Shown here piece by piece: positions 34,739 through 41,490 of a stretch of DNA of 64,000 nt. Position 1 is the first letter of the stretch. The number at the start of each line of letters is the position of its first letter. The stretch lies in NCBI RefSeq assembly GCF_000012645.1, contig NC_007577.1, forward strand, positions 620,001-684,000, given 5' to 3'. Source of the stretch: Prochlorococcus marinus str. MIT 9312. Lineage in GTDB: Bacteria > Cyanobacteriota > Cyanobacteriia > PCC-6307 > Cyanobiaceae. The translations under genes and the position numbers were made by a program. Below the pieces are notes generated by a model. It had not been told where the DNA came from, did no database searches, and saw nothing but the letters and a program-made list of their open reading frames with translations.

Positions 34739-35029
34739 ATGACAACTGGAGTTGCTAATGTTCGGACTAATTTTTATCCTAGCAGCCTTATTGACCCCCC
34801 AACTGGCTGGTTGTTTAACCAAAAAAGTGATTTATTGATTTTTTTTGAGAGTTATAAGAAATCTGAATCTAATAACTTAAAAGTTTATACTCACCTTTTC
34901 TATGCAAATGAATTAGGTGAACCTGCCCAACTGAAAAATTCAAGACTTCATTCTATTCAGGGTGCTTATGAAACATGGAATGAATTAATTTTAGGGGACT
35001 GGCAAATTGTTACTAATAAATTCCAATAA
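34739..35029 (+). CDS. DUF1651-like protein, paralogue B
   Basis: 96 aa. PPTGWLFNQKSDLLIFFE near residues 20-37, YANELGEPAQLK, and AYETWNELILGDWQ correspond position by position to paralogue A at 32279. Function unknown. Followed after two bases by a Cys-containing small gene, so the second operon carries different cargo from the first. Confidence 0.7.
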   Translation: MTTGVANVRTNFYPSSLIDPPTGWLFNQKSDLLIFFESYKKSESNNLKVYTHLFYANELGEPAQLKNSRLHSIQGAYETWNELILGDWQIVTNKFQ

Positions 35030-35031
35030 TC

Positions 35032-35289
35032 ATGATTAAGGTAAATCCGGCAAAATGGGAATATCTAAGAGAATCTATTTTAAAACGAAAACTTACAAAG
35101 ATTTGTATTACTTGCAATCACTTTCTCTACAGCACTACAGAAACTTTTGCTACTGTCTTGATCTGTCCAAGATACGAAAAACGTATACCACAGGATGATC
35201 ATTTACTTAAAGGTTGTGAAAATTGGCAAAAAATTAGGACTATATTATCCCCGAAACTTCTTAATTATTCTTCAATTAAATTTTTATAA
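35032..35289 (+). CDS. Small Cys-rich, probably zinc-binding protein
   Basis: 85 aa. CITCNHFLYS near residues 25-34 gives a CxxC, and two more Cys follow (VLICPRYEKR and LLKGCENW), a plausible four-Cys zinc site. The C-terminus is basic and hydrophobic. Second gene of operon 2. Its position suggests a nucleic-acid-binding partner, but this is inference. Confidence 0.6.
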   Translation: MIKVNPAKWEYLRESILKRKLTKICITCNHFLYSTTETFATVLICPRYEKRIPQDDHLLKGCENWQKIRTILSPKLLNYSSIKFL

Positions 35290-35365
35290 GTAGATATATT
35301 TAGTTATGTAAACAAAGCATTATTTTATACTACTCCAAAAAATGTTTTAAGGTAATTTCATATTT

Positions 35366-35467
35366 ATGATTCAATTTTACTTTTCCATATTTCTATTAGT
35401 TGTGCTTACTTTTTTTGCACTTTTGTTGGACGCACCAGAATTAGCATCTTTAATTCAAACATTTTAG
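35366..35467 (+). CDS. Tiny single-span membrane protein
   Basis: 33 aa: MIQFYFSIFLLVVLTFFALLL followed by DAPELASLIQTF. Size and topology fit a small photosystem-associated or membrane peptide. No family recognised. Confidence 0.45.
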   Translation: MIQFYFSIFLLVVLTFFALLLDAPELASLIQTF

Positions 35468-35558
35468 GATTTAAAAATTAGGTTCCAATTTTTTATAGAC
35501 CAAAACTTGTTTAAGATTATCAAAATAAATAAATAAATAAATATTAGATTAAATAATT

Positions 35559-35583
35559 AAATCAGCATTTTTACTGATTTACT
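35559..35583 (+). terminator. Probable Rho-independent terminator
   Basis: Hairpin AAATCAG/CTGATTT with an 8-nt T-rich loop, then a short T-containing tail. It is preceded by a run of AAAT repeats (35524-35543). It could end transcription from the 35366 gene. Confidence 0.5.
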
Positions 35584-35632
35584 TTCTGTATAAGTAAGAC
35601 GTAAGTTTAATTTGTTGAATCGGAGGGATCTA

Positions 35633-35763
35633 ATGATTGACAGTCCACCAGAGGAGTTAGATTATAAAATTTATATCTAGATAAAACTAATGCTATGTCA
35701 GGAATGCATCTCTTGTTAGAGATTCATTCCTCTTTAATTTTTCTAAAAAATTATGAATATTAA
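35633..35763 (+). pseudogene. Small gene frameshifted by an AT slip
   Basis: GGAGGG precedes ATG at 35633, giving MIDSPPEELDYKIYI and TAG. Removing one AT from the TATAT run near 35671-35676 lets it continue as YLDKTNAMSGMHLLLE and IHSSLIFLKNYEY to TAA at 35761, about 42 aa. A good ribosome-binding site and the protein-like continuation point to a recent dinucleotide slip. The alternative is a 15-aa peptide or a 22-aa protein from ATG at 35695. Confidence 0.45.
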
Positions 35764-35820
35764 AATTTTAAAGTAAATTATATATTGTGTTTTAAAGCCT
35801 CTTATAGATACTGTCTAATT

Positions 35821-36003
35821 TTACCTGAATCCAAACCCATTTTTTTGTTCTTTCTTCTCTTCCCATCCGTTCATAATTAGGTTTAATAAACTTTTGATTT
35901 CTAAATTAGAAGCACCAGTATCTTTTTGAAGATTGATACATATATTCTTTATTTCCTCATAGGCATTATCAATCAATAATCTTTTTACATTTGGATTAGT
36001 CAT
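35821..36003 (-). CDS. Small helical hypothetical protein (paralogue of 37743)
   Basis: 60 aa. MTNPNVKRLLIDNAYEE, then LQKDTGASNLEIKSLLNLI and NGWEEKKEQ. The pattern YxxI...LQKxTG...I...L...I.N.W recurs in the gene at 37743-37952, so the island holds two copies of this family. Helical and soluble; function unknown. Confidence 0.55.
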   Translation of the reverse strand: MTNPNVKRLLIDNAYEEIKNICINLQKDTGASNLEIKSLLNLIMNGWEEKKEQKNGFGFR

Positions 36004-36009
36004 AGAATT

Positions 36010-36207
36010 TTAAAAAGCTCCGTTACAGTTAAATCCACTGCAGTTAATAATTCTGAAAATATTCATTATGTAATTATGGAAGTTTTCATCAAAAAAAAAT
36101 GCCCAGGTCGTAAATATAACAAAACAAGAGACAGCAAAAGCAGCATATTGAAGCCAATGTATTCCATAGCTGTCTAATCCATTTTTATCAAAATCAGAAT
36201 TACTCAA
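36010..36207 (-). CDS. Small single-span membrane protein, hypothetical
   Basis: 65 aa. A polar N-terminus (SNSDFDKNGLDSYGIHW), a span (YAAFAVSCFVIFTTWAFFF), then a tail with INCSGFNCNG carrying two Cys. It stops six bases before the helical gene downstream on the same strand. No family recognised. Confidence 0.55.
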   Translation of the reverse strand: MSNSDFDKNGLDSYGIHWLQYAAFAVSCFVIFTTWAFFFDENFHNYIMNIFRIINCSGFNCNGAF

Positions 36208-36299
36208 TTGCTTTTTTTCTTATAATAAAAATTTTTTTTTTAAAAGGTGAGCTTTTGAAATAGTTTTAATTCCCTGAAAATCTTAAATGTTTTTATTGC

Positions 36300-36554
36300 T
36301 TAAATAAAACCTGGAATTATCCATCCAAAAAAGCCGTAGTTTATTATTAAAACTAAAAAACCAATCATAGCTAATCTGCCATTTGTTATTTCGGCATTTT
36401 CCCAATATTGACCGATGTAGTTTTTAATTTTTTTTGAATTCTTATCTATCAAATAATTTGGATCTAGAGGTTCATGCAATCGTTTAATTGTATATAAAGA
36501 AAATTGGATTGTAATTGCAATGATTAAAATTATAAAACTAGTTAGAGAATCCAT
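36300..36554 (-). CDS. hli: High-light-inducible protein with an extra N-terminal membrane span
   Basis: 84 aa, about twice the usual HLIP length. Residues 5-25 form an additional span (LTSFIILIIAITIQFSLYT). A charged linker leads to the HLIP core ENAEITNGRLAMIGFLVL and FFGWIIPGF. The second half resembles the HLIP at 27697. A 15-bp motif shared with the hli operon lies 92 bp upstream. The extra span may dock it to another complex. Confidence 0.88.
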   Translation of the reverse strand: MDSLTSFIILIIAITIQFSLYTIKRLHEPLDPNYLIDKNSKKIKNYIGQYWENAEITNGRLAMIGFLVLIINYGFFGWIIPGFI

Positions 36555-36902
36555 TTTTTTATTTCATCTGTGGTAAATAACATTTGTATTTATCAAAAAT
36601 TTCCTTATATTTGATTTATTGGTAAAAGAGAATCTTAATTAGAATTATTAATTAATGTAACATATTCTAAAAAAAAATAGTATTAATTTTTACTTTTTTT
36701 TTGGAATTCTAATTATAAAAGACCTATGTGTTACGTTTATGTGTCAGATATATCTAAGGACCTTTCTCAATGGAATCAAAGTATTTGAGTTAACATTGTA
36801 TCGCTCGAAATGTAGAGAGTACTTAACAGTAGCTATATTTTTATATGAATAAATTGTCAATATTATTGATCTACAAATAAAATTTTTAATAACTATGTAG
36901 GA
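36555..36902. promoter_or_regulatory. Upstream region of the hli gene, with shared motif copy 2
   Basis: TATTAATTAATGTAA at 36646-36660 is identical to 28543-28557 upstream of the other hli operon. The remainder has no gene I can support: a 20-codon frame at 36726 (MCYVYVSDISKDL) is too short to trust. Positions 36790-36840 are less AT-rich and could hold a small RNA. Confidence 0.4.
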
Positions 36903-37022
36903 TTATTTTTGTTTGATTTTAGGAAGATAAAATTTATTGCCTAATGTATATCCTATTGACATAAGTACTAACCCAATAAGTTGAGGTAAATGTGCATTTG
37001 CAAGAGAGATTTTTTCAATCAT
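36903..37022 (-). CDS. Tiny membrane protein, hypothetical
   Basis: 39 aa from ATG at 37022: MIEKISLANAHLPQ, then a hydrophobic segment (LIGLVLMSIGYTLG) and NKFYLPKIKQK. Similar in size and layout to the 37-aa protein at 32882. No family recognised. Confidence 0.45.
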   Translation of the reverse strand: MIEKISLANAHLPQLIGLVLMSIGYTLGNKFYLPKIKQK

Positions 37023-37073
37023 TTCTCAGTATATAAAACAACATAATAATAAAAATTTCTTAATTCTGTAAAT

Positions 37074-37247
37074 CTATTTCTTTTTTGATTCTTTGATTTC
37101 GCCAGATTTTTTTAGAGAATTCACAAGTCTTTCATTTTCTGTTTTTAAATTTTCTAATGCAGATTTTGTGAATTGCTCTTTAGCCTCAAATTTTGCTGAT
37201 CTTATAACTTTTTTATTTGGAAGTTTTTTCTTAGGTTCTGGCTTCAT
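37074..37247 (-). CDS. Lys-rich coiled-coil hypothetical protein, paralogue 1
   Basis: 57 aa from ATG at 37247. A basic N-terminus MKPEPKKKLPNKK, then FTKSALENLKTENERLV and NSLKKSGEIKE. The core aligns with the protein at 41076 (FKKSKLDVLTNENDFL, KNLKKAG). A short parallel coiled coil is likely. Function unknown. Confidence 0.55.
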   Translation of the reverse strand: MKPEPKKKLPNKKVIRSAKFEAKEQFTKSALENLKTENERLVNSLKKSGEIKESKKK

Positions 37248-37345
37248 ATTAAATAGCTTTTTGGAAATATTAGAAGATATTTTTTCCGCATTAGGTAATA
37301 TTTTTTACAGTTTTCTGGTTAATAATATAAATTTACATAAAAAAA

Positions 37346-37558
37346 TTAATCTTTATCTTTTGGGAGCGTTAACCAACCTGAAGTCCATTCTGATTTTAGT
37401 TTTGCCCATGTGATCCTTTTAATATCTTTTTTATTTTTGGTGGGAAAAATATCAACCCATCTAGATTTATTTTTACCACCATAAGATTTAACTTGAAAAT
37501 GCCTATTACCATTAATAGTTTTTGGTGCTGTCCAACAAAGAGTGGGAGGCCATTTCAT
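37346..37558 (-). CDS. TIGR02450-like Trp-rich protein
   Basis: 70 aa. WPPTLCWTAPKTINGNRHF, SRWVDIFPTKNK, RITWAKLKSEW and SGWLTLP give the pattern of the tryptophan-rich TIGR02450 family found in cyanobacteria and other bacteria. Complete length. Function unknown. Confidence 0.8.
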   Translation of the reverse strand: MKWPPTLCWTAPKTINGNRHFQVKSYGGKNKSRWVDIFPTKNKKDIKRITWAKLKSEWTSGWLTLPKDKD

Positions 37559-37583
37559 GAAAATTTTAAAAAGTTAAAAAAAA

Positions 37584-37670
37584 CTAAAGGTTGCTTTGCC
37601 CAGTCAAAACTAAACCATAATATGCAATCCTACCAAGAATAAGTACAATGCCTAGTATCCTAATAATCAT
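37584..37670 (-). CDS. Tiny hydrophobic peptide
   Basis: 28 aa from ATG at 37670: MIIRILGIVLILGRIA then YYGLVLTGQSNL. It follows the same plan (single span, short tail) as a GTG-start 28-aa frame at 44456. Could be a real membrane peptide; evidence is only the frame and composition. Confidence 0.35.
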   Translation of the reverse strand: MIIRILGIVLILGRIAYYGLVLTGQSNL

Positions 37671-37742
37671 GTTTTAATTATTTTTAATTTAAGATTATAT
37701 TGAAGAATTTTTATATATTTGAGTCGAACATTTTTAAATTCT

Positions 37743-37952
37743 TTAATTATTCCCTTTTTTATTTCTAACTAAGGAGTGGCATGATTTTGGATGCCATTCA
37801 TTTTGAATATTCTCAATTAGATCATAAATAAAAGAATCTGGACATCCAGTTTCTTTTTGAAGTTCTGAAAGCTCTTCTTTTATGGATTGATACACATTCG
37901 TTATTATCCCAATATTTTCTTCTTGGGAGGGAGCCCAGTTTTTATTATCCAT
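37743..37952 (-). CDS. Small helical hypothetical protein (paralogue of 35821)
   Basis: 69 aa from ATG at 37952 (an in-frame ATG at 37979 adds nine residues and overlaps the upstream gene). NVYQSIKEELSELQKETG and YDLIENIQNEWHPKS repeat the pattern of the 35821 protein. Function unknown. Confidence 0.55.
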   Translation of the reverse strand: MDNKNWAPSQEENIGIITNVYQSIKEELSELQKETGCPDSFIYDLIENIQNEWHPKSCHSLVRNKKGNN

Positions 37953-37962
37953 TGTTACGGTT

Positions 37963-38133
37963 TTAATTATTTTCCACAATATCGTAATAAGTTATATCTC
38001 CATAATCAGCATCTGAACAACATAAATCACCATATAGTTCTTCTAACAAATCGTATGCATCTGAATACTTATCAAAACTTTGAGTGGTTAATTTGTCATC
38101 TTTGCCATCAATTCTAATTATTTTGTAATTCAT
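37963..38133 (-). CDS. Small acidic hypothetical protein
   Basis: 56 aa from ATG at 38133: MNYKIIRIDGKDDKLTT, SYSDAYDLLEELYG-like segment (KYSDAYDLLEELYGD), then CCSDADYGDITYYDIV. Compact and acidic with a beta-alpha-beta look, a style I associate with small cyanobacterial and cyanophage proteins. Ends 11 bases before the next start. No family recognised. Confidence 0.55.
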   Translation of the reverse strand: MNYKIIRIDGKDDKLTTQSFDKYSDAYDLLEELYGDLCCSDADYGDITYYDIVENN

Positions 38134-38194
38134 ATTTAACTCAGAGGCAAAAAGTATATTTTTGATACATTAGAAAATATTATAAATAAAAAAA

Positions 38195-38407
38195 TTATTT
38201 AGGACTATTAGTATTGGTGGGGTAAAGTTTCTGAATTTTATTCTTCTGAATTTCTATTTTTCTTTGCTCATATTTTTTTGCCATTATTTTTCTGATAAAT
38301 AATTGTGGGATAAGCCAAACCAAAGCAATAGCTATAGCCATGAAAACAGGATTTCTCCAAGTTAACCTAATAATATCTTGTATAAATTCTTGATTAGAAA
38401 TTTCCAT
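38195..38407 (-). CDS. Small membrane-anchored hypothetical protein
   Basis: 70 aa. An amphipathic N-terminus (NQEFIQDIIRLTWRN), one span (PVFMAIAIALVWLIPQLFI), then a basic helical tail (KYEQRKIEIQKNK). Orientation with a basic tail in the cytoplasm is expected. No family recognised. Confidence 0.55.
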   Translation of the reverse strand: MEISNQEFIQDIIRLTWRNPVFMAIAIALVWLIPQLFIRKIMAKKYEQRKIEIQKNKIQKLYPTNTNSPK

Positions 38408-38580
38408 AAAATGAATTTTGGATGATAAAAATATCTACACTATCTTTTAAAAAACATTATAAATTTCATAAATTATTATAACCTTAAAAAAATCTTATCA
38501 GGATTTTATACCTTTTATCTTTTTCTAGTTTGTTTTTTTTGATATTTGGTTTAGATTAATTTTTTATTTTTAGTTTAAAG

Positions 38581-39246
38581 ATGTCAACTTATCTAATCAC
38601 AGGATCAAATAGGGGTATTGGATTAGAATTGTGTAGGCAAATTCATAAGAGAGGAGATATTGTAATTGCAACGTGTAGGAAAGCTTCAAAAGAACTTAGG
38701 GATTTAGGAGTGAGAATTGAAGAGAATATAGAAATTTCTTCTGATGAGTCAATAACAAATTTGTGTAAAAAACTATCCGGAGTTAATTTAGATTGCTTAA
38801 TTCATAATGCAGGAATTTATGAATTTAATTCTTTCGAAAACTTAGATAAAGAAAGTATTTTGCGTCAATTTGAAGTGAATGCATTAAGCCCAATATTTCT
38901 TACTCAATCACTCAAACATCTTTTAAAAAGATCCTCTAAAGTTGCTTTTATTACAAGTAGAATGGGATCTATCGAAGATAATTCATCTGGAAGTTCTTAT
39001 GGTTACAGGATGTCTAAAGTCGCCTTATCAATGGCAGCAAAATCAATTTCTATAGATTTATCAAAAGAAGATATTTTTGTAGCTATTTTACATCCAGGGC
39101 TCGTGAGTACAAGAATGACAGGCTTTACTAGAAATGGAATTAGTCCTGAAGAATCAGCAAATGGCCTTTTAAAACGAATTGATTCTTTAAATAAAAAAAA
39201 CTCAGGTACGTTTTGGCATGCCAACGGAGAAGTTTTGCCTTGGTAA
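38581..39246 (+). CDS. Short-chain dehydrogenase/reductase
   Basis: 221 aa. NAD(P)-binding ITGSNRGIGLELCRQI near residues 6-21, LIHNAGIYEF near 77-86, the catalytic Ser region FITSRMGS, and YGYRMSKVALSM with the YxxxK pair near 140-144. A classical SDR, similar to C-factor-like members. The oxidised substrate cannot be told. It is the largest gene in the island and on the opposite strand to most neighbours. Confidence 0.88.
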   Translation: MSTYLITGSNRGIGLELCRQIHKRGDIVIATCRKASKELRDLGVRIEENIEISSDESITNLCKKLSGVNLDCLIHNAGIYEFNSFENLDKESILRQFEVNALSPIFLTQSLKHLLKRSSKVAFITSRMGSIEDNSSGSSYGYRMSKVALSMAAKSISIDLSKEDIFVAILHPGLVSTRMTGFTRNGISPEESANGLLKRIDSLNKKNSGTFWHANGEVLPW

Positions 39247-39363
39247 TATCTAAACTTTTATATTGAAGAGATTTATATCGTTAATTTGTTAAAAAACTTT
39301 TAAATTTTCAACCAATTTCGTTGCTTGTTTAATTCTTTTAGTTATCTTTAAAAAAACATTAGT

Positions 39364-39501
39364 AAAGGAGGTGATTCATTGTCGTATCTACCGAAAATTG
39401 CGGTTATCGAAGGGGCCGTGAATTCAGTATCTTCATCATATTCATCGGTCTCTTTTTCTTTAATTAAGAAAAAAGGTTTTATCATCAATAGATTTATATA
39501 A
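39364..39501 (+). CDS. Ser-rich 40-aa protein with TTG start and near-perfect Shine-Dalgarno
   Basis: AAAGGAGGTGAT (39364-39375) matches the complement of the 16S rRNA 3' tail over 12 nt and lies seven bases (from GGAGG) before TTG at 39379. The coding part is 39379-39501, reading MSYLPKIAVIEGAVN, SVSSSYSSVSFSLIKK and KGFIINRFI. A terminator follows at 39522. Such a strong ribosome-binding site is unusual here and argues for high expression. No family recognised. Confidence 0.5.
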   Translation, partial: KGGDSLSYLPKIAVIEGAVNSVSSSYSSVSFSLIKKKGFIINRFI

Positions 39502-39521
39502 ATCAGTCACTTAATAATCAA

Positions 39522-39557
39522 AAGCTCTGCCTCTCAAGTAGATGCAGAGTTTTTTTT
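39522..39557 (+). terminator. Rho-independent terminator
   Basis: Hairpin CTCTGC (39525-39530) / GCAGAG (39544-39549), extended by flanking AAAG/TTTT pairing, followed by a run of eight T. It ends the 40-aa gene's transcript. Confidence 0.8.
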
Positions 39558-39587
39558 ATGAATTTAAATAATCTTTTAAAGTGTAAT

Positions 39588-39689
39588 CTATCTTTTTTTG
39601 CCGAAATATACTAAGGCTAAAAAAGATAAAGTGCTCACCAAAGCGATTAAATACCACCCAATTGAGGAGTTGCTAGTTACTTCTATCAT
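39588..39689 (-). CDS. Tiny single-span membrane protein
   Basis: 33 aa from ATG at 39689: MIEVTSNSSIGWYL, then a span (IALVSTLSFLALVYF) and GKKR. The ATG overlaps the upstream stop (ATGA), so it is the fourth gene of a coupled set running from 40263. No family recognised. Confidence 0.5.
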   Translation of the reverse strand: MIEVTSNSSIGWYLIALVSTLSFLALVYFGKKR

Positions 39690-39781
39690 TTATTCTGATT
39701 TTTGTCGGAGGAATTTATTATTTGAGTGAAAATCACAATTGATATCATTAAAAAAAATAAAAGAATGTAAGTTAAGTTCAT
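39686..39781 (-). CDS. Tiny single-span membrane protein
   Basis: 31 aa from ATG at 39781: MNLTYILLFFLMISIVIF, then TQIINSSDKNQNK. Starts on the base after the 84-aa gene's stop and overlaps the next gene by four bases. No family recognised. Confidence 0.45.
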   Translation of the reverse strand: MNLTYILLFFLMISIVIFTQIINSSDKNQNK

Positions 39782-40036
39782 TTATAAAAAAATGCTAATT
39801 ATTAAAAAGATTATTCCTAGAACTACCGTAACAATTGCTCCATCAACTAATAAGTCTTTCCATGTATAGCTTTTAAGCATCCTTCTTTTATCTTCTTCAC
39901 TCATAAGATTCTTCAACCAGGTCCAATCTAAAAGCTGTGTCAATGCAATGGCAAAAATAACGTGACCCAGCAAAATCCCTATTAGATCAATTCTAGAAAT
40001 ATCTTTAGTGAAACTTGTGATAATAAAAACGTCCAC
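39782..40036 (-). CDS. Two-span membrane protein, hypothetical
   Basis: 84 aa. Spans at about residues 17-36 (IDLIGILLGHVIFAIALTQL) and 66-83, with a basic loop between (MSEEDKRRMLKSYTWKD). The start overlaps the stop of the 75-aa gene. Part of a four-gene membrane-protein operon; function unknown. Confidence 0.6.
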   Translation of the reverse strand: MDVFIITSFTKDISRIDLIGILLGHVIFAIALTQLLDWTWLKNLMSEEDKRRMLKSYTWKDLLVDGAIVTVVLGIIFLIISIFL

Positions 40037-40263
40037 TAGCTTTTGTCTTTATTAGATAATGCTCCACCTTCTTTTTTGTATTTTTCCCAAGCTTCACTTA
40101 TTTTAGCTTTTGAAAAATTTTGTTTCCCCTCAGAGAATTTATTTTTGAGATTATTAAAACTATTTGTCAGCTCTTTTTTTGTTGGTTCATCAAGAAAGTT
40201 TGATGTTAATTTCCATAGATACCAGCTACTAGCTAGAAGGAGAATCAATCCAAGTAATTGCAT
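40036..40263 (-). CDS. Membrane-anchored coiled-coil protein, hypothetical
   Basis: 75 aa. N-terminal span MQLLGLILLLASSWYL, then a charged helical region (TKKELTNSFNNLKNKF, AWEKYKKEGGAL). First gene of the four-gene overlapping set 40263-39588. No family recognised. Confidence 0.6.
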   Translation of the reverse strand: MQLLGLILLLASSWYLWKLTSNFLDEPTKKELTNSFNNLKNKFSEGKQNFSKAKISEAWEKYKKEGGALSNKDKS

Positions 40264-40352
40264 ATTTGTTTTTTACTATGCTACAACTTTTTAAATGGTT
40301 TCGATAAGTTAATTTATTTGAAACTTATAAAATTTCTTTCACTAAATTGAAA

Positions 40353-40508
40353 TTAGAGTTTTAACCAGTGAAAAAATATTCTATCTAGTAACCAAATAGT
40401 TAACCCCCCTTCCAGGAAAGCTAACCAGTACATCCCATAATCAGAAAACCCCATTTGTTCTTTTACCGTTTTAATTAATTTTTTATGAGCTTGAATAAGA
40501 TCTTTCAT
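40353..40508 (-). CDS. Small hypothetical protein with C-terminal hydrophobic segment
   Basis: 51 aa from ATG at 40508: MKDLIQAHKKLIKTVKE, QMGFSDYGMYWLAFLE, GGLTIWLLDRIFFHWL. A basic helix followed by a Trp-rich membrane-interacting part. It resembles the hydrophobic ends of accessory antenna-linked proteins, but no family is recognised. Confidence 0.5.
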   Translation of the reverse strand: MKDLIQAHKKLIKTVKEQMGFSDYGMYWLAFLEGGLTIWLLDRIFFHWLKL

Positions 40509-40526
40509 TAATAAATCAAAATTGTT

Positions 40527-40778
40527 TTAAACCTGTTGAATTTCTTTAATTAAAGAACCCTTTCCATAACAAGATAGACAGGTTTTAGTTTCATCTAATG
40601 AAATTCTTAGAAAACCTGCGCCATTACATCTAAAGCAATTTACTTTAGTGTTTGAATAGATTTTTGACTTGATTTTAGCAGCACGATTTAAGTAAGAAAC
40701 AGTTTCTTTACGACCGTTTGCTTTAGCAGCTTTGTTTAAAAGTTTTTTGTAGTTGATTTTAAGTTCTTGGGTATTCAT
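40527..40778 (-). CDS. Small DnaJ-type zinc-finger protein
   Basis: 83 aa. A basic helical N-terminal half (LKINYKKLLNKAAKANG) is followed by CFRCNGAGFLRISLDE and TCLSCYGKGS, two CxxCxGxG repeats as in the DnaJ zinc domain. A single zinc site is expected. Related small cyanobacterial proteins act in thiol or assembly chemistry; the function here is unknown. Confidence 0.75.
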   Translation of the reverse strand: MNTQELKINYKKLLNKAAKANGRKETVSYLNRAAKIKSKIYSNTKVNCFRCNGAGFLRISLDETKTCLSCYGKGSLIKEIQQV

Positions 40779-41075
40779 CTTTTAAATGGAACTGATTTTC
40801 GATTATAGGTACAGGAATTAATAAGTAATTTAAATAAACTCTAAGAATTTACCGTTTATATTTCTAATCTGATCTCTTATTGAGATTCAACTAATATAAC
40901 TGATATTTATTTTTAATGTTTAACCAAGAAGTACAATTATGTATTTTTAAAAGAAAATTTATATTTAATTAACTATCTCAAATAATTAAAAAATAAATTA
41001 GTTTTTGATTCTCAGAAGAATAGATTTTTAAATAGGATTATTTCTTAAAAATATATATTTGATAACTCTAAAATA

Positions 41076-41204
41076 TTATTTTCCAGCCTTTTTAAGATTT
41101 TTTATTAAAAAATCATTTTCATTAGTAAGAACATCAAGCTTAGATTTCTTAAATTCTTCTTTAATTACAGAAGTTAAATTTTTTTTAATTTTATTGAAAT
41201 TCAT
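41076..41204 (-). CDS. Lys-rich coiled-coil hypothetical protein, paralogue 2
   Basis: 42 aa from ATG at 41204: MNFNKIKKNLTSVIKE, then FKKSKLDVLTNENDFL and IKNLKKAGK. The core aligns with the protein at 37074, implying duplication within the island. Function unknown. Confidence 0.5.
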   Translation of the reverse strand: MNFNKIKKNLTSVIKEEFKKSKLDVLTNENDFLIKNLKKAGK

Positions 41205-41257
41205 AAATTTAAAATTTCAAAAAAGACAATAAGAATCATACTGATCCCCAAAACAAA

Positions 41258-41490
41258 ATGTGGACAGATTTTTCAAAAAAGCGAAAATATTTTATTTTGC
41301 ACATAGAAGATTTAATTCAATCAACATACTGTGGAAAACCCTGTTGAAAAACACTAAAAAAGTGGATAACTCTCGGGGAGCATTATCAAAACAAGCTTTT
41401 ATCGATTAATTTCTAAGTATTAATACTGAATCAAGAAAAGTTTAAATATAGTTTAAAAGAGATCAAAATCTATTGTTATAACTGTGGGAT
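41258..41490 (+). other. Cluster of DnaA-box-like words in non-coding DNA
   Basis: TGTGGACAG (41259), TGTGGAAAA (41330, reverse complement TTTTCCACA, the cyanobacterial DnaA-box form), GTGGATAAC (41362) and TGTGGGATC (41483) all lie on the same strand within 230 bp. A 29-codon frame from ATG at 41258 (MWTDFSKKRKYFILH) covers the first two. The stretch to 41731 otherwise holds no gene I can support. It may be a DnaA-binding site or a relic replication origin of a mobile element. Confidence 0.35.

Noticed and set aside
36726-36788. 20-codon plus frame MCYVYVSDISKDL
   Set aside because: Too short, no ribosome-binding site, and no continuation in any frame that would suggest a broken gene.
37093-37413. 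106-aa plus-strand frame, hydrophobic
   Set aside because: It is antisense to the Lys-rich coiled-coil gene at 37074 and to the Trp-rich TIGR02450-like gene at 37346, both better supported.
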